A DNA stretch of 37,312 bases. Source: Pseudobdellovibrionaceae bacterium (GTDB taxonomy: Bacteria; Bdellovibrionota; Bdellovibrionia; Bdellovibrionales; UBA1609). How positions within the stretch are numbered: the first letter of the stretch is position 1; each line of letters begins with the position of its first letter. The position numbers were made by a program, and so were the translations under genes. Below, in pieces: positions 6,172-14,290 of the stretch. Under the pieces are notes generated by a model. That model was not told where the DNA came from. It ran no database searches and saw only the letters and a program-made list of their open reading frames with translations. Location of the stretch: NCBI GenBank assembly GCA_018663505.1, contig JABJQG010000047.1, positions 1 through 37,312 on the forward strand, read 5' to 3'.

Positions 6172-7790
6172 ACCTCTATATCAATGTGTGTTAGTTCTTT
6201 ACGGTATTGTGTTTTTACTGGTTTTTTCATAACTTCTTTAATATCAAAACTTGATATCTTAGATAAAAACTTCTCTAACAACTCTACATTACATTCGGTT
6301 TCAGTAAAATCATTTTCCAAATTCTCCTCTAAGTGAATTAATTCACTATAGTCATTTGACCTAAAACGAACAATAGGATGTAAATGAACACTTTTTTCAG
6401 GTTGTCCCGGAAAACGTGGAATACTTAGAGGGTCAGAATACTTATGTATATCACCGTATTCAAGAGATAAGCATAAAATTGATTTATCTTTTACACTAAC
6501 TTCATTATACCACTTTAATGTTCTGTAACCCAAAGTAGACCAAGACTCTTTCTCCTGATTCCATTTATAAACTTGTACAATCATTCCTGATTGTAGATAT
6601 ATCGCCGCATCATTTTTTAGTTCTTTAAAAAGATGGTCTGAAAAATCATCCTTTTCAAATTCTTCTAATTTTTCACTTAAATCCATTTTTTCAATTAATA
6701 TATTGGCTAAGGCGTCTGAATTATACCTAAAGCCATGAACAAAACCGCTTGAGGATGTCTGTTTATAATCTAAGCCGTGAGTTTGTGCACCAGCAAAAAA
6801 TAAATTTGATACATCTGTTGATTCAAACTCACCATTAATTGATGGAAATTTTTCTCCATGTAAATTACTAATTTTTAATCCATTTTCTAAACATTTTAAA
6901 TCGGAAACAAACCCCGTGGTAGAAATAATCTCATCAAAATAAAGAGTTTCAATTTCACATTCTGCATGAGTATAATTTACCGTAACATTAAATCCAGAAC
7001 CACTCGGAACAATTTCATCAATTTCACAATCCAACATTGCTGATTGATGTTTTAACATATAATTTTCTACAAGTTGAAAATTAACAGCACGTACATTTCC
7101 AACATAATGGGACATATACGCAGGCTTAATAGACGATCTGCTAGCCATCATTATCGTGTTGGCTTCATTTATGATATCTTGAGCTACCTCCATCCCACTA
7201 TTCCCTTTACCTAGAATCATCACTCTTTTATCTCGATAGTATTCCTTAAGCTTACAATTCTCATAAGGAGTTACGTGTTCAATCCCCTTTATTGGAGCCG
7301 TAAATGGCTTTAAACCAGTAGCAACTACAACATAAGAGGTCATGTAAAACCCTTTATTGGTTGTAACTAAAAATTTCCCGCTTTCAATTTTTTCAATTTT
7401 TTCACAAGTCACTCCATACTCTATGGGTAGATCATATTCTTTAACAACATCTTGAAGCATATCAACTAAAGCTGAATTTTTTGGATAAAAATATCGACAA
7501 TAATTTCTCATTAAATGATTTTTACTTTTAGTAATAAGTGAGTTCCAATCAAAACGTTCAGAAAATCGACTTTTAGCCGGTTCACCTGTATACAATTTGT
7601 TGTTACTAATGAGAGTGCCATGAACCGGGTATGTTTTAAAAAATGAACCAGGAATTTCATTTCTCTCCAATAGGACTGTATCTAATTTTTCCCTTTCAAT
7701 TTTATCAAACAAACTTACTGCTAGCTGAATGGCTCCAGGGCCGGCACCAATTATAACAATATCTTTATCAATAACTTTAGCTTCACTCAT
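6168..7790 (-). CDS. FAD-dependent NAD(P)-binding oxidoreductase, FOXRED2/flavin monooxygenase-like
   Basis: A 540-aa protein with an N-terminal FAD Rossmann motif (I-I-G-A-G-P-G-A, 13-20), the V-V-A-T-G-L motif (155-160), a second nucleotide-binding motif for NAD(P)H (I-L-G-K-G-N-S-G, 192-199), and a distal T-T-G-F motif. The segment G-S-F-F-K-T-Y-P-V-H-G-T-L-I-S-N-N-K with a downstream D-W-N-S-L resembles FOXRED2-type flavoproteins, a sister group of flavin monooxygenases. Residues from ~380 form an extra C-terminal domain of unknown role. No signal peptide is present, so it is cytoplasmic. The start is ATG 7790 behind GGGGGA. It is coupled by a 4-bp overlap to the diiron protein; inferred role is hydroxylation or reductive activation in a small tailoring pathway. 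Confidence 0.8.
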   Translation of the reverse strand: MSEAKVIDKDIVIIGAGPGAIQLAVSLFDKIEREKLDTVLLERNEIPGSFFKTYPVHGTLISNNKLYTGEPAKSRFSERFDWNSLITKSKNHLMRNYCRYFYPKNSALVDMLQDVVKEYDLPIEYGVTCEKIEKIESGKFLVTTNKGFYMTSYVVVATGLKPFTAPIKGIEHVTPYENCKLKEYYRDKRVMILGKGNSGMEVAQDIINEANTIMMASRSSIKPAYMSHYVGNVRAVNFQLVENYMLKHQSAMLDCEIDEIVPSGSGFNVTVNYTHAECEIETLYFDEIISTTGFVSDLKCLENGLKISNLHGEKFPSINGEFESTDVSNLFFAGAQTHGLDYKQTSSSGFVHGFRYNSDALANILIEKMDLSEKLEEFEKDDFSDHLFKELKNDAAIYLQSGMIVQVYKWNQEKESWSTLGYRTLKWYNEVSVKDKSILCLSLEYGDIHKYSDPLSIPRFPGQPEKSVHLHPIVRFRSNDYSELIHLEENLENDFTETECNVELLEKFLSKISSFDIKEVMKKPVKTQYRKELTHIDIEV

Positions 7791-8108
7791 TTATCCCCCA
7801 ATAATTTATGATTTCGCAATAAGTATATGGTTGAGTTAAATGGAGTCAATAGTAATTAAATTATTCAATAACATTAGAATAGTAATTACCTTATTGGGTT
7901 CTGGTTTATGATCTACCTGTGCAAACTGACCCCTTAATATGGGTGTAGTATTCTCAAGAATTCTAACAATTTTTAATCCAAATAAAATGCACAGAATTAT
8001 TTAGGACTTACACAGTCACCCTAGTACCGTCAGGGTGACTGGACTAGCAATCTAACGCAACAGAAAGTAATACAATTAATAAGATTTTAACTCTAAAGGT
8101 TTTGGTGA
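7791..8108. other. Intergenic region upstream of the flavoprotein pair
   Basis: This 318-bp interval has no supported gene. It contains a 9-bp hairpin near the adenylate cyclase end (8014-8040) and AT-rich sequence with no clear paired -35/-10. The flavoprotein ribosome site TGGGGGA lies at 7794-7800. Confidence 0.4.
8014..8040 (-). terminator. Hairpin downstream of the adenylate cyclase, possible terminator
   Basis: AGTCACCCT (8014-8022) and AGGGTGACT (8032-8040) form a perfect 9-bp stem with a 9-nt loop about 70 bp after the cyclase stop. There is no T-tract on the minus strand, so it may be a transcript-end or processing structure rather than an intrinsic terminator. Confidence 0.4.
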
Positions 8109-9584
8109 CTAAGATGCTTTTCGTTTATAACTTTGACTAATATCCTCTTCACTTAAAATATGATCACAACTTCTGCATTTAAACACATAAACTCCCTCAG
8201 AGTTTTGATCTATATGCATTATTGTTTGGCAAGAAGGACAGTCGTAAGAATCCGCACCATGGGTATTCTTTTTTAATGCTTTAACCAGGCTATAAACCTT
8301 TATACTATCACTCTCAAAACCTTTTAAGCTTTTCTTACCTAAATAAGAAAACTCATAGTCTTCTATTCCTAGCTCTTCTATTACAGAATAGGGCAATAGA
8401 ATTTCACTTGGGTTCGCTAAAGAACAAAGCCTTGAGGCTAAATTAACAACCGGCCCAATAGCCGTATAAGAATGGTAATATTTTTGATTGCCGTAAAACC
8501 CAACATTAGCGTAACCTTTGGCTATACCAACAGTGATTTCAAGTTCTTTTAGCCAATAGTTTTCATATATAAATCCCCGATCCTTAATTTTCTGACGAAT
8601 TTCAATCGCTGCATCGACCACTCTTTTTACATAATCACTTTGGTTAATAGGAGCATTTGAAAAAGCAAGAATTCCATCTCCAAGAAACTTATCAATTGTT
8701 ATGTCATATTTAAGCAAAACCTTATTCGTATCTTCTAAAAACATAGATATCACTTTATCAACTTGAGAACTATCTAAGCGTGTAACACGTTCAGTGGAAT
8801 TAACAATATCAATAAATATACTGCAAATTTCCTCCCTATGTACGTTTGAATCTATACTCACTTTTTTATCTAAAATTGCTTTTACCACCTGTGGAGAAAA
8901 CTGCTGACTCATTAAGGAGTAATCTAAAGCCTCTTGTGTTTTTGACTCAATAATTATTTCTCTATTCACCAGTTCTTCTTTTAGGCTCATTCTTGAAAGA
9001 AGTTCAGTTAGTCTCAGGTTATTTGAAAAATTTCGAATAAATACAGAGATTACTACAGTACCAACAATAAAAAATGAGTTAAAAAATAAGGTTTTATAGT
9101 AAAGCTCACCTGAGTAAATAAAAGGATTTACAGCAAAGTATGGTAGATAAATGCATGTAAGTGTTGCTATCATATATTTATAGGACCACGGAATTAAAAT
9201 AATAGACCCAATAGCTAATAGGTTTAACCCCCCATAATAAAGCGACAAGGGGTCTCCTGATATATATATCATAGCATTTATAATAATGGCTAAACCAAAA
9301 ACAAATGAAATCACAATTCCTTGAAGAGCTCTAATAGACTTCTTTTTCTTGATCAAATATCTAGCAGTTAATCCCAGTGGAATGGTTAATAGTCTTAAAG
9401 CTAAAAACTCCCATTTTAAATGAGGAACATAAACTAGATCACATAGCCAAAAAACAATATATAAGGGCAAGACCGTTGTGTCTGTAAAGTTAATTACAAA
9501 CGCCTTTAAGTCTAAAACCCTTTCACGCTCTCTTTTTTCTAAAAAAGATTGCGTATTCATTTTTTCTTTTTGGCTATTTTTCAT
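8109..9584 (-). CDS. Membrane-bound class III adenylate cyclase with C-terminal zinc ribbon
   Basis: A 491-aa protein. Residues ~30-185 give about six transmembrane helices, ~190-225 a helical linker, and ~250-435 a class III cyclase homology domain. Metal-binding Asp259 (F-I-D-I-V-N-S-T) and Asp303 (K-F-L-G-D-G), Lys299 for adenine recognition, and transition-state Asn381 and Arg385 (V-N-L-A-S-R-L) are all present. Thr373 sits at the second purine-specificity position, as in many bacterial adenylate cyclases, so the product is probably cAMP. The C-terminus carries a zinc ribbon (Cys449-x2-Cys452 ... Cys470-x2-Cys473), an unusual addition. The gene begins 3 bp after the methyltransferase stop, so the two form an operon. 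Confidence 0.9.
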   Translation of the reverse strand: MKNSQKEKMNTQSFLEKRERERVLDLKAFVINFTDTTVLPLYIVFWLCDLVYVPHLKWEFLALRLLTIPLGLTARYLIKKKKSIRALQGIVISFVFGLAIIINAMIYISGDPLSLYYGGLNLLAIGSIILIPWSYKYMIATLTCIYLPYFAVNPFIYSGELYYKTLFFNSFFIVGTVVISVFIRNFSNNLRLTELLSRMSLKEELVNREIIIESKTQEALDYSLMSQQFSPQVVKAILDKKVSIDSNVHREEICSIFIDIVNSTERVTRLDSSQVDKVISMFLEDTNKVLLKYDITIDKFLGDGILAFSNAPINQSDYVKRVVDAAIEIRQKIKDRGFIYENYWLKELEITVGIAKGYANVGFYGNQKYYHSYTAIGPVVNLASRLCSLANPSEILLPYSVIEELGIEDYEFSYLGKKSLKGFESDSIKVYSLVKALKKNTHGADSYDCPSCQTIMHIDQNSEGVYVFKCRSCDHILSEEDISQSYKRKAS

Positions 9585-9587
9585 TTG

Positions 9588-11015
9588 TTAACTCTTTAGC
9601 CTACAAAATAAGTTAATATTTAATGGCTCCGTGTCAATTTGTAAGTCCGAACATACCCCCTCAAAAAGATCCCTTAAGTTATCCATTGACCTATATATCA
9701 AATGCCAATCAAATATTATTGTTATCCCTGCGACATTAGGGTTCCCTACATTAAAGTTGCCAATAATTAATTCAGACTTATCTTTTAGTTTTGAATAAAG
9801 TTGCTTAGCCGTGATTTTTGCAACAGGTGCAGAAAGGTAATCAAAAAGCCCTGCTGAATAAATTAAATCATACTTTTGTTCACCTTCCCCACTTTCACTG
9901 ATCAAATTTTTTATAGCTTTATTTATATAGAAAAAATTTATTTTACAATTGTGTTCTAAGCATAATTTTTTAACCTGTTCTTGAGAAAATTGCAGAGCTC
10001 TAACATCTTGATCTAATAAGTATACATTAACATTATCATACTCATTAAACTGACCTGACTTAACTAGTCCTTGCCATTCATTTGATGGACCGCATGCCAC
10101 TGATAAAATATTAATTTCCTTTTGACCTTTTCTTTCTAAAAGAGTTTCTGTTATTCTAGCCGTAATGTATTCAGATCTGTTTCTTACAGCTTTAGGTGAT
10201 GGCTCATGTAGATAATAATGATGCAGTACTTTTTCAAATAATGTTTTACCAACGATCTCATTTTTATAAATCAAGTTCATAGACTCAAAATCGCCAGCAT
10301 AGCCTAAGGGTTTTTTATAAACCCTTTGAGCAAAAGGTGATTTATAAGCTATCCCACTTATTTTTTCTCTTAAAAACTCAATGGACTTAATCCGTGTTTC
10401 TTCATCAAACTGATCTATAACTGTTTGAAAATTATTGTATACCATTGGGAACGAAGCTCCAATATAACTAGAAACAACACTTATAAATGCTTCCTCAAAA
10501 GCTGAGTTTTGTTCCCCTGGATTTGAGTTTCCCTCTATTTGAGTAATTCTTTCCTCTAGCCTCTCCATCCAGTCTTTCACCTGATAGGTCTGTACTTTAA
10601 CCTCAGCTGGTATCTGTACAATTTCTTCTACGTATTTAGTATGCTCTTCAGTGAGCATTGTCGCTATATTAATAGCATTTATGTGCTCTTTGTTTATGGG
10701 TATTCCTATGACTTCATATGCACATTCATAAAAATCATCATGTTTTTCATGACGAACTAACTTAAGATCTACAATTGCTGCTTCAATATTTTTAATTAAA
10801 AAAATAGCTCCTCTTATTACCTCTTTAGCACTAATATCTTCTTCAGACTTTATCGCTACTCCAAAGGGGGTGTAATTTATAATAGGTTTTTTGACTCCGT
10901 TAACCTCTAAAAAGATATCCGGTATTACTATTGGTATCCTGTCCTGCCTAATTATTTTTAACCTTTTAGTTGGGGCTATTTCAAAATCTTCATGGTTTGC
11001 TGACTTAATTGACAT
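9588..11015 (-). CDS. PilZ-like domain and class I SAM-dependent methyltransferase protein
   Basis: The start is set at ATG 11015 because AAGAGG lies 7 bp before it; the open frame continues upstream to 11084 without a ribosome site. This gives 475 aa. Residues ~15-115 (R-L-K-I-I-R ... I-N-Y-T-P-F-G-V-A-I) resemble a PilZ beta-barrel but lack a clear R-x-x-x-R c-di-GMP switch. A helical linker follows, then K-P-L-G-Y-A-G-D-F-E and a SAM-binding motif I-L-S-V-A-C-G-P-S-N-E with acidic L-L-D-Q-D. This arrangement occurs in proteins often annotated as (3-hydroxypalmitate methyl ester) methyltransferases, but the substrate here is unknown. It is the first gene of an operon with the adenylate cyclase, suggesting regulation of, or by, cyclic nucleotide signalling. 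Confidence 0.75.
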   Translation of the reverse strand: MSIKSANHEDFEIAPTKRLKIIRQDRIPIVIPDIFLEVNGVKKPIINYTPFGVAIKSEEDISAKEVIRGAIFLIKNIEAAIVDLKLVRHEKHDDFYECAYEVIGIPINKEHINAINIATMLTEEHTKYVEEIVQIPAEVKVQTYQVKDWMERLEERITQIEGNSNPGEQNSAFEEAFISVVSSYIGASFPMVYNNFQTVIDQFDEETRIKSIEFLREKISGIAYKSPFAQRVYKKPLGYAGDFESMNLIYKNEIVGKTLFEKVLHHYYLHEPSPKAVRNRSEYITARITETLLERKGQKEINILSVACGPSNEWQGLVKSGQFNEYDNVNVYLLDQDVRALQFSQEQVKKLCLEHNCKINFFYINKAIKNLISESGEGEQKYDLIYSAGLFDYLSAPVAKITAKQLYSKLKDKSELIIGNFNVGNPNVAGITIIFDWHLIYRSMDNLRDLFEGVCSDLQIDTEPLNINLFCRLKS

Positions 11016-11140
11016 TGTAACCTCTTTGTTGATTGTCATTCCTGTGTATATATCGACAATTTCAGTGTTTTTTGAAAATAACATGAAGAATTAGGCCTTA
11101 AGTCCTGGGCGCAAATTATTTCGTATTTCCAATACCTTAA

Positions 11141-11434
11141 AGTGTTAAACGAAAAATCATAAGTGACTATCATGATGTTACAAAACTGACCGGCAGAAAA
11201 GAAAAATTAGAGAATCGTATTTTCATTGGTCACAGCAATGGTTTGATAATTCAAAATGCAGACCTTTATCAGTAATTCTATTTTATAACTGATCAGCACA
11301 ACATAGAAATTCATTGGATCAAAGGTCATTCACCAAATAAAAAAAAAGATATGGTACAAACTAATTTCTCATTTTTAGACAAACAAGTTCGAAAGAAACT
11401 GCATAATATTATTTTAGAAATAGAGAAATGTTAA
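11141..11434 (+). pseudogene. Decayed gene, C-terminal part RNase H-like
   Basis: One reading frame runs from 11141 to TAA 11432-11434 and is interrupted only by a TAA at 11273-11275. The second part reads I-E-I-H-W-I-K-G-H-S-P-N-K-K-K-D, like the end of RNase HI-type folds where W-x-K-G-H and a downstream Asp supply catalytic residues. The first part (R-K-E-K-L-E-N-R-I-F-I-G-H-S-N-G-L) fits a preceding strand and helix. The N-terminal Asp motif is not found upstream and there is no start. It is probably a truncated, inactivated gene; the RNase H link is tentative. Confidence 0.4.
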
Positions 11435-11464
11435 TTAGACATTCTCACTGTCTATTAGGAATTA

Positions 11465-12022
11465 CTACTGCGAAACACTTGGGTTAATTGAGGAATTCAA
11501 AATTTCATATAAAGTAAAGAATAGATAATTGTTAACAGCTCTAACGTTAGAAACGGGATTTTCTAAGAATATTTGTCGTTGCTTAACAAGGTTCTCTAAG
11601 GGTGCATCTGTAAACCTCATGCAATTATTAGCATCGTAATATTGTTCATTTATATTTTTGGATTCAGGGGTTGGAAGAATAATTATATTAGCCTGTAAAA
11701 AACAAAACATCTTACTGTCGTCTAGAATACTTGGGTAAACATATGATTTTGAGTGGGGTTCATTAGAGTCGCTCTTAGCAAGTTGTCTCATGTCAGGTAC
11801 TTTTTCACTAAGGACTTTTTCGTAATAGTCATCACTTATAATCATATCAATATAGTAATTAAATAATATTTTTTTTCTAAAGGCTTTTTCTTCTTCATCA
11901 GAACTAGCGTGATATTCATTGTGGTCTTTAAACTCTTGATGTTGTCGCAACAGAACCGTTGCCCATGTCATACTAGAAAAAATCCAGAAACTGAGAAAGA
12001 TAAATATATGCATTGTTTTCAA
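11465..12022 (-). CDS. Uncharacterised exported protein
   Basis: The start is set at TTG 12022: GGAGG lies 7 bp upstream and the resulting N-terminus (M-K-T-M-H-I-F-I-F-L-S-F-W-I-F-S-S-M-T-W-A) is a standard Sec signal peptide with probable cleavage after T-W-A; the longer frame to 12058 would bury it. The mature part (~165 aa) is hydrophilic, with an acidic, His-bearing stretch near its start (E-Y-H-A-S-S-D-E-E-E-K) and two Cys (about residues 107 and 132 of the 185-aa form) that could form a disulfide. No family is recognised. It stands alone on the minus strand beside decayed genes. Confidence 0.6.
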   Translation of the reverse strand: MKTMHIFIFLSFWIFSSMTWATVLLRQHQEFKDHNEYHASSDEEEKAFRKKILFNYYIDMIISDDYYEKVLSEKVPDMRQLAKSDSNEPHSKSYVYPSILDDSKMFCFLQANIIILPTPESKNINEQYYDANNCMRFTDAPLENLVKQRQIFLENPVSNVRAVNNYLFFTLYEILNSSINPSVSQ

Positions 12023-12265
12023 TGAAAATCCTCCAATTAAAAGAGTTAAAATTACCATTGTGATTCGTGAGATTATACATTGTAAATCAGCTCTCTTCTA
12101 AACATATCTTTACCTTTAAATAAATTACAACCTATACATTCTTCATCAGTTAAAATTTTATTAGAATTTACTCTCCAGATTACCATTGAATATAAACAAA
12201 GTAGTTTAGGGTGAAACCTTTACAAATTTTTTTCAATTTAGCTCTAACTTGATTTCTACTCAGCT

Positions 12266-12473
12266 TACTGGCATGCAGTGGTGGGAACAGCTACTCTAGA
12301 AGCTCTGAGACAATTTCAGTTTTGATAATGACAGATTTTTGAATCAACCTCAAAACTATGCCATTGTTGGAGTGGCATACGTTTACAGCCCAAAATCAAA
12401 AGTCGAGCATTTTAATGTGGATTTAACTGTAGAGAGATTCTTTGGAGTAAAAGTATGGGACAAAAAAAAATAA
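12266..12473 (+). pseudogene. Frameshifted gene remnant of unknown family
   Basis: The frame from 12266 reads Y-W-H-A-V-V-G-T-A-T-L-E-A-L-R-Q-F-Q-F and then stops; a neighbouring frame continues N-D-R-F-L-N-Q-P-Q-N-Y-A-I-V-G-V-A-Y-V-Y and ends at TAA 12471-12473 after V-W-D-K-K-K. The amphipathic, protein-like composition across the shift suggests one ancestral gene with a frameshift near 12320. No start or ribosome site is visible and I do not recognise the family. Confidence 0.35.
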
Positions 12474-12646
12474 ATCTGTATATTGAACACCAACCCTTGA
12501 CAACATTGGATCAAAATCTGTAAAAATAGGGGTCTTGCCTGAACCTAAGTTACTTAAGCACTCTTAGGTAAATGAGATTAAATAAAAGTATTAATTATTT
12601 ATATTAAGAAAAACTTAATGAAATTCTTTAATGTATGGTCAATGAG

Positions 12647-12675
12647 TTGACAATTGAGCTCCACATTTCTATTCT
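12647..12675 (+). promoter_or_regulatory. Sigma-70-type promoter for the di-haem cytochrome c gene
   Basis: TTGACA (12647-12652), a 17-bp spacer and TATTCT (12670-12675) form a near-consensus promoter 42 bp upstream of the ATG at 12718. Confidence 0.7.
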
Positions 12676-12717
12676 CAGCGAAAATAAATAAAAATCAAAA
12701 ATAATTAGGAGAATAAA

Positions 12718-13347
12718 ATGAAAAAAAATATATATAGTTTTATTTCAATATTTGGGATTGGGTTTGTAATGGGGTTTGCATACATGGGGAACGTACATGC
12801 TGCCGATACTGCTACAATATTAAAAGATTGTGCTGCTTGCCACGGCAATAATGGAGCGAGCCTGAACTCTGGAATACCAATCATTGGTGGGTTTTCCAGT
12901 ATATATATGATTGATACGGCTGAGGCGTACAAAAATAAAAAACGTCCATGTAAAGAAGTCGAATACCCTGCAGGATCAGGTAAAACCGGAACCACCGATA
13001 TGTGCAAAATATTCAATAGCTTAACAGATGACGAGATCGCAGACGTTGCGGAATATCTTGAAGAGCAACCATTTGTTAGTGCTAAGCAAGAATTTGATGC
13101 TACTCAGGTAACAAAAGGAGCAGCTGTTCATAATAAATATTGTGAAAGATGTCACTCAGAAAATGGTTCATATGCAGATGATGATTCTGGCATTTTAGCA
13201 GGGCAGTGGAGATTGTATTTAGAGGAAACTTTTAATCAATTTACAAATAAAACACGCCCTATGACAAGAAGTATGACGAAAAAATACAATAAAGTATCTG
13301 CAGAAGATTTAGAGGCTCTAATAAACTTTTATACAAGTCTACAATAA
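12718..13347 (+). CDS. Periplasmic di-haem cytochrome c
   Basis: A 209-aa protein with a Sec signal peptide (cleavage near V-H-A-A, ~28) and two covalent haem sites: C-A-A-C-H (Cys38, Cys41, His42) and C-E-R-C-H (Cys142, Cys145, His146), about 104 residues apart. The two-domain arrangement is like cytochrome c4 or the FccA-type cytochrome subunit of flavocytochrome c sulfide dehydrogenase. Met residues in R-P-M-T-R-S-M and M-I-D are candidates for sixth ligands. An electron-transfer role in the periplasm is expected. No flavoprotein partner or oxidase lies next to it, so the donor and acceptor are unknown. It has its own promoter and an AGGAG ribosome site. Confidence 0.9.
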   Translation: MKKNIYSFISIFGIGFVMGFAYMGNVHAADTATILKDCAACHGNNGASLNSGIPIIGGFSSIYMIDTAEAYKNKKRPCKEVEYPAGSGKTGTTDMCKIFNSLTDDEIADVAEYLEEQPFVSAKQEFDATQVTKGAAVHNKYCERCHSENGSYADDDSGILAGQWRLYLEETFNQFTNKTRPMTRSMTKKYNKVSAEDLEALINFYTSLQ

Positions 13348-13367
13348 GGGTTAATTTTGATGCATTG

Positions 13368-13412
13368 ATAAAACTTGGTGTTAAAAGTTCATTGAGTTTT
13401 ATTAATTTTTAA
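13368..13412 (+). terminator. Candidate terminator after cytochrome c
   Basis: ATAAAACT (13368-13375) pairs with AGTTTTAT (13395-13402) across a 19-nt loop, followed by TAATTTTT, starting 20 bp after the cytochrome stop. The stem is AT-rich, so confidence is modest. Confidence 0.35.
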
Positions 13413-13642
13413 AAAGTTGCTAAAGGCATATTCTTTATTTAAATACCAAAGCATAGATATTGATGGAAGTACGGTATTGTTTGAAAAGATAAAAGACAAA
13501 TTCACTAATTTTATTAAAATGAACAAAATACAGGTTGGCAGGCTTGCCCGCAGTTTGTTTTAGAGGTCTTGATTATTTCGTCCTGAAGTGTTTCTGTTCC
13601 TTCAAGATTTTAATCAAAACTTTTTAAAAATGGAGAAAACCT

Positions 13643-14053
13643 ATGAAAAATAAAATTAAATATGTGTTAGTAATTGCTATTTTAATGCCCTTTCCCAGCT
13701 TTGCAAATGTTGACTGTGAATCAGCTGCAAAAGGATTAATTAAAGAAGATATCAAGGTTCTTACAAATAATCCTTTTAATATACGTGCTGAAAATGTGAA
13801 AATGTACACAGAATCTAATGAAAAAATATCTACAACAAATTATACTTTCGAGCTTTTTTCTAAAAGTATTTCTTGGACTAAAGATGACCCACCAGAAATG
13901 AAAATATCGGAAAGCATAGACTCTTCTACTTTTATTGGCTATTACAAACTAGATCAAAGAGATAAATGCCGAGTATTAGAGAGCTCAGGTGGAGGTTCAG
14001 CTTCATATATTGATAATATTTCTACCCCTAGTAGCTTGCCAGCACGATTTTAA
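13643..14053 (+). CDS. Small exported protein of unknown function
   Basis: A 136-aa protein with ATG 13643 behind TGGAGA and a clear Sec signal peptide ending in F-P-S-F-A (residue ~22). The mature chain has two Cys (C25 and C113) and a Gly/Ser-rich C-terminus (E-S-S-G-G-G-S-A-S). It is predicted to be periplasmic. The composition suggests a small beta-rich fold; no family is recognised. A 295-bp gap separates it from the cytochrome gene, so it is likely transcribed alone. Confidence 0.65.
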   Translation: MKNKIKYVLVIAILMPFPSFANVDCESAAKGLIKEDIKVLTNNPFNIRAENVKMYTESNEKISTTNYTFELFSKSISWTKDDPPEMKISESIDSSTFIGYYKLDQRDKCRVLESSGGGSASYIDNISTPSSLPARF

Positions 14054-14290
14054 AATAAAAATATTTTATTGTACCTGCAACTAAAGCAGTTATTATTGTA
14101 CCCACGAATTACTGCTTACTAAAAGTTGCAGAGATCGACCATTAACAATGACCGTGGGAATATAAATTGTACTATTTTGAGAATTTTCAGTCATTTCTAC
14201 TGGTAATATTAAAGAGTTCCAATGTGATAGTTGTAATTTTGATATAATTAAAGCTCAGATATATTAGGGGTGTGTAGTTAAGGACATAAA

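Larger units (their letters stand above)
12059..12717. other. Long intergenic region with a decayed gene and a promoter
   Basis: In this 659-bp interval I see nothing codable in 12059-12260, a frameshifted gene remnant at 12266-12473, AT-rich non-coding DNA to 12640, and then a strong sigma-70-type promoter (12647-12675) and AGGAG ribosome site for the cytochrome c gene. Confidence 0.5.

Noticed and set aside
12718-13347. Sulfide dehydrogenase (FccAB) locus
   Set aside because: The cytochrome resembles the FccA type, but no flavoprotein subunit gene is adjacent.
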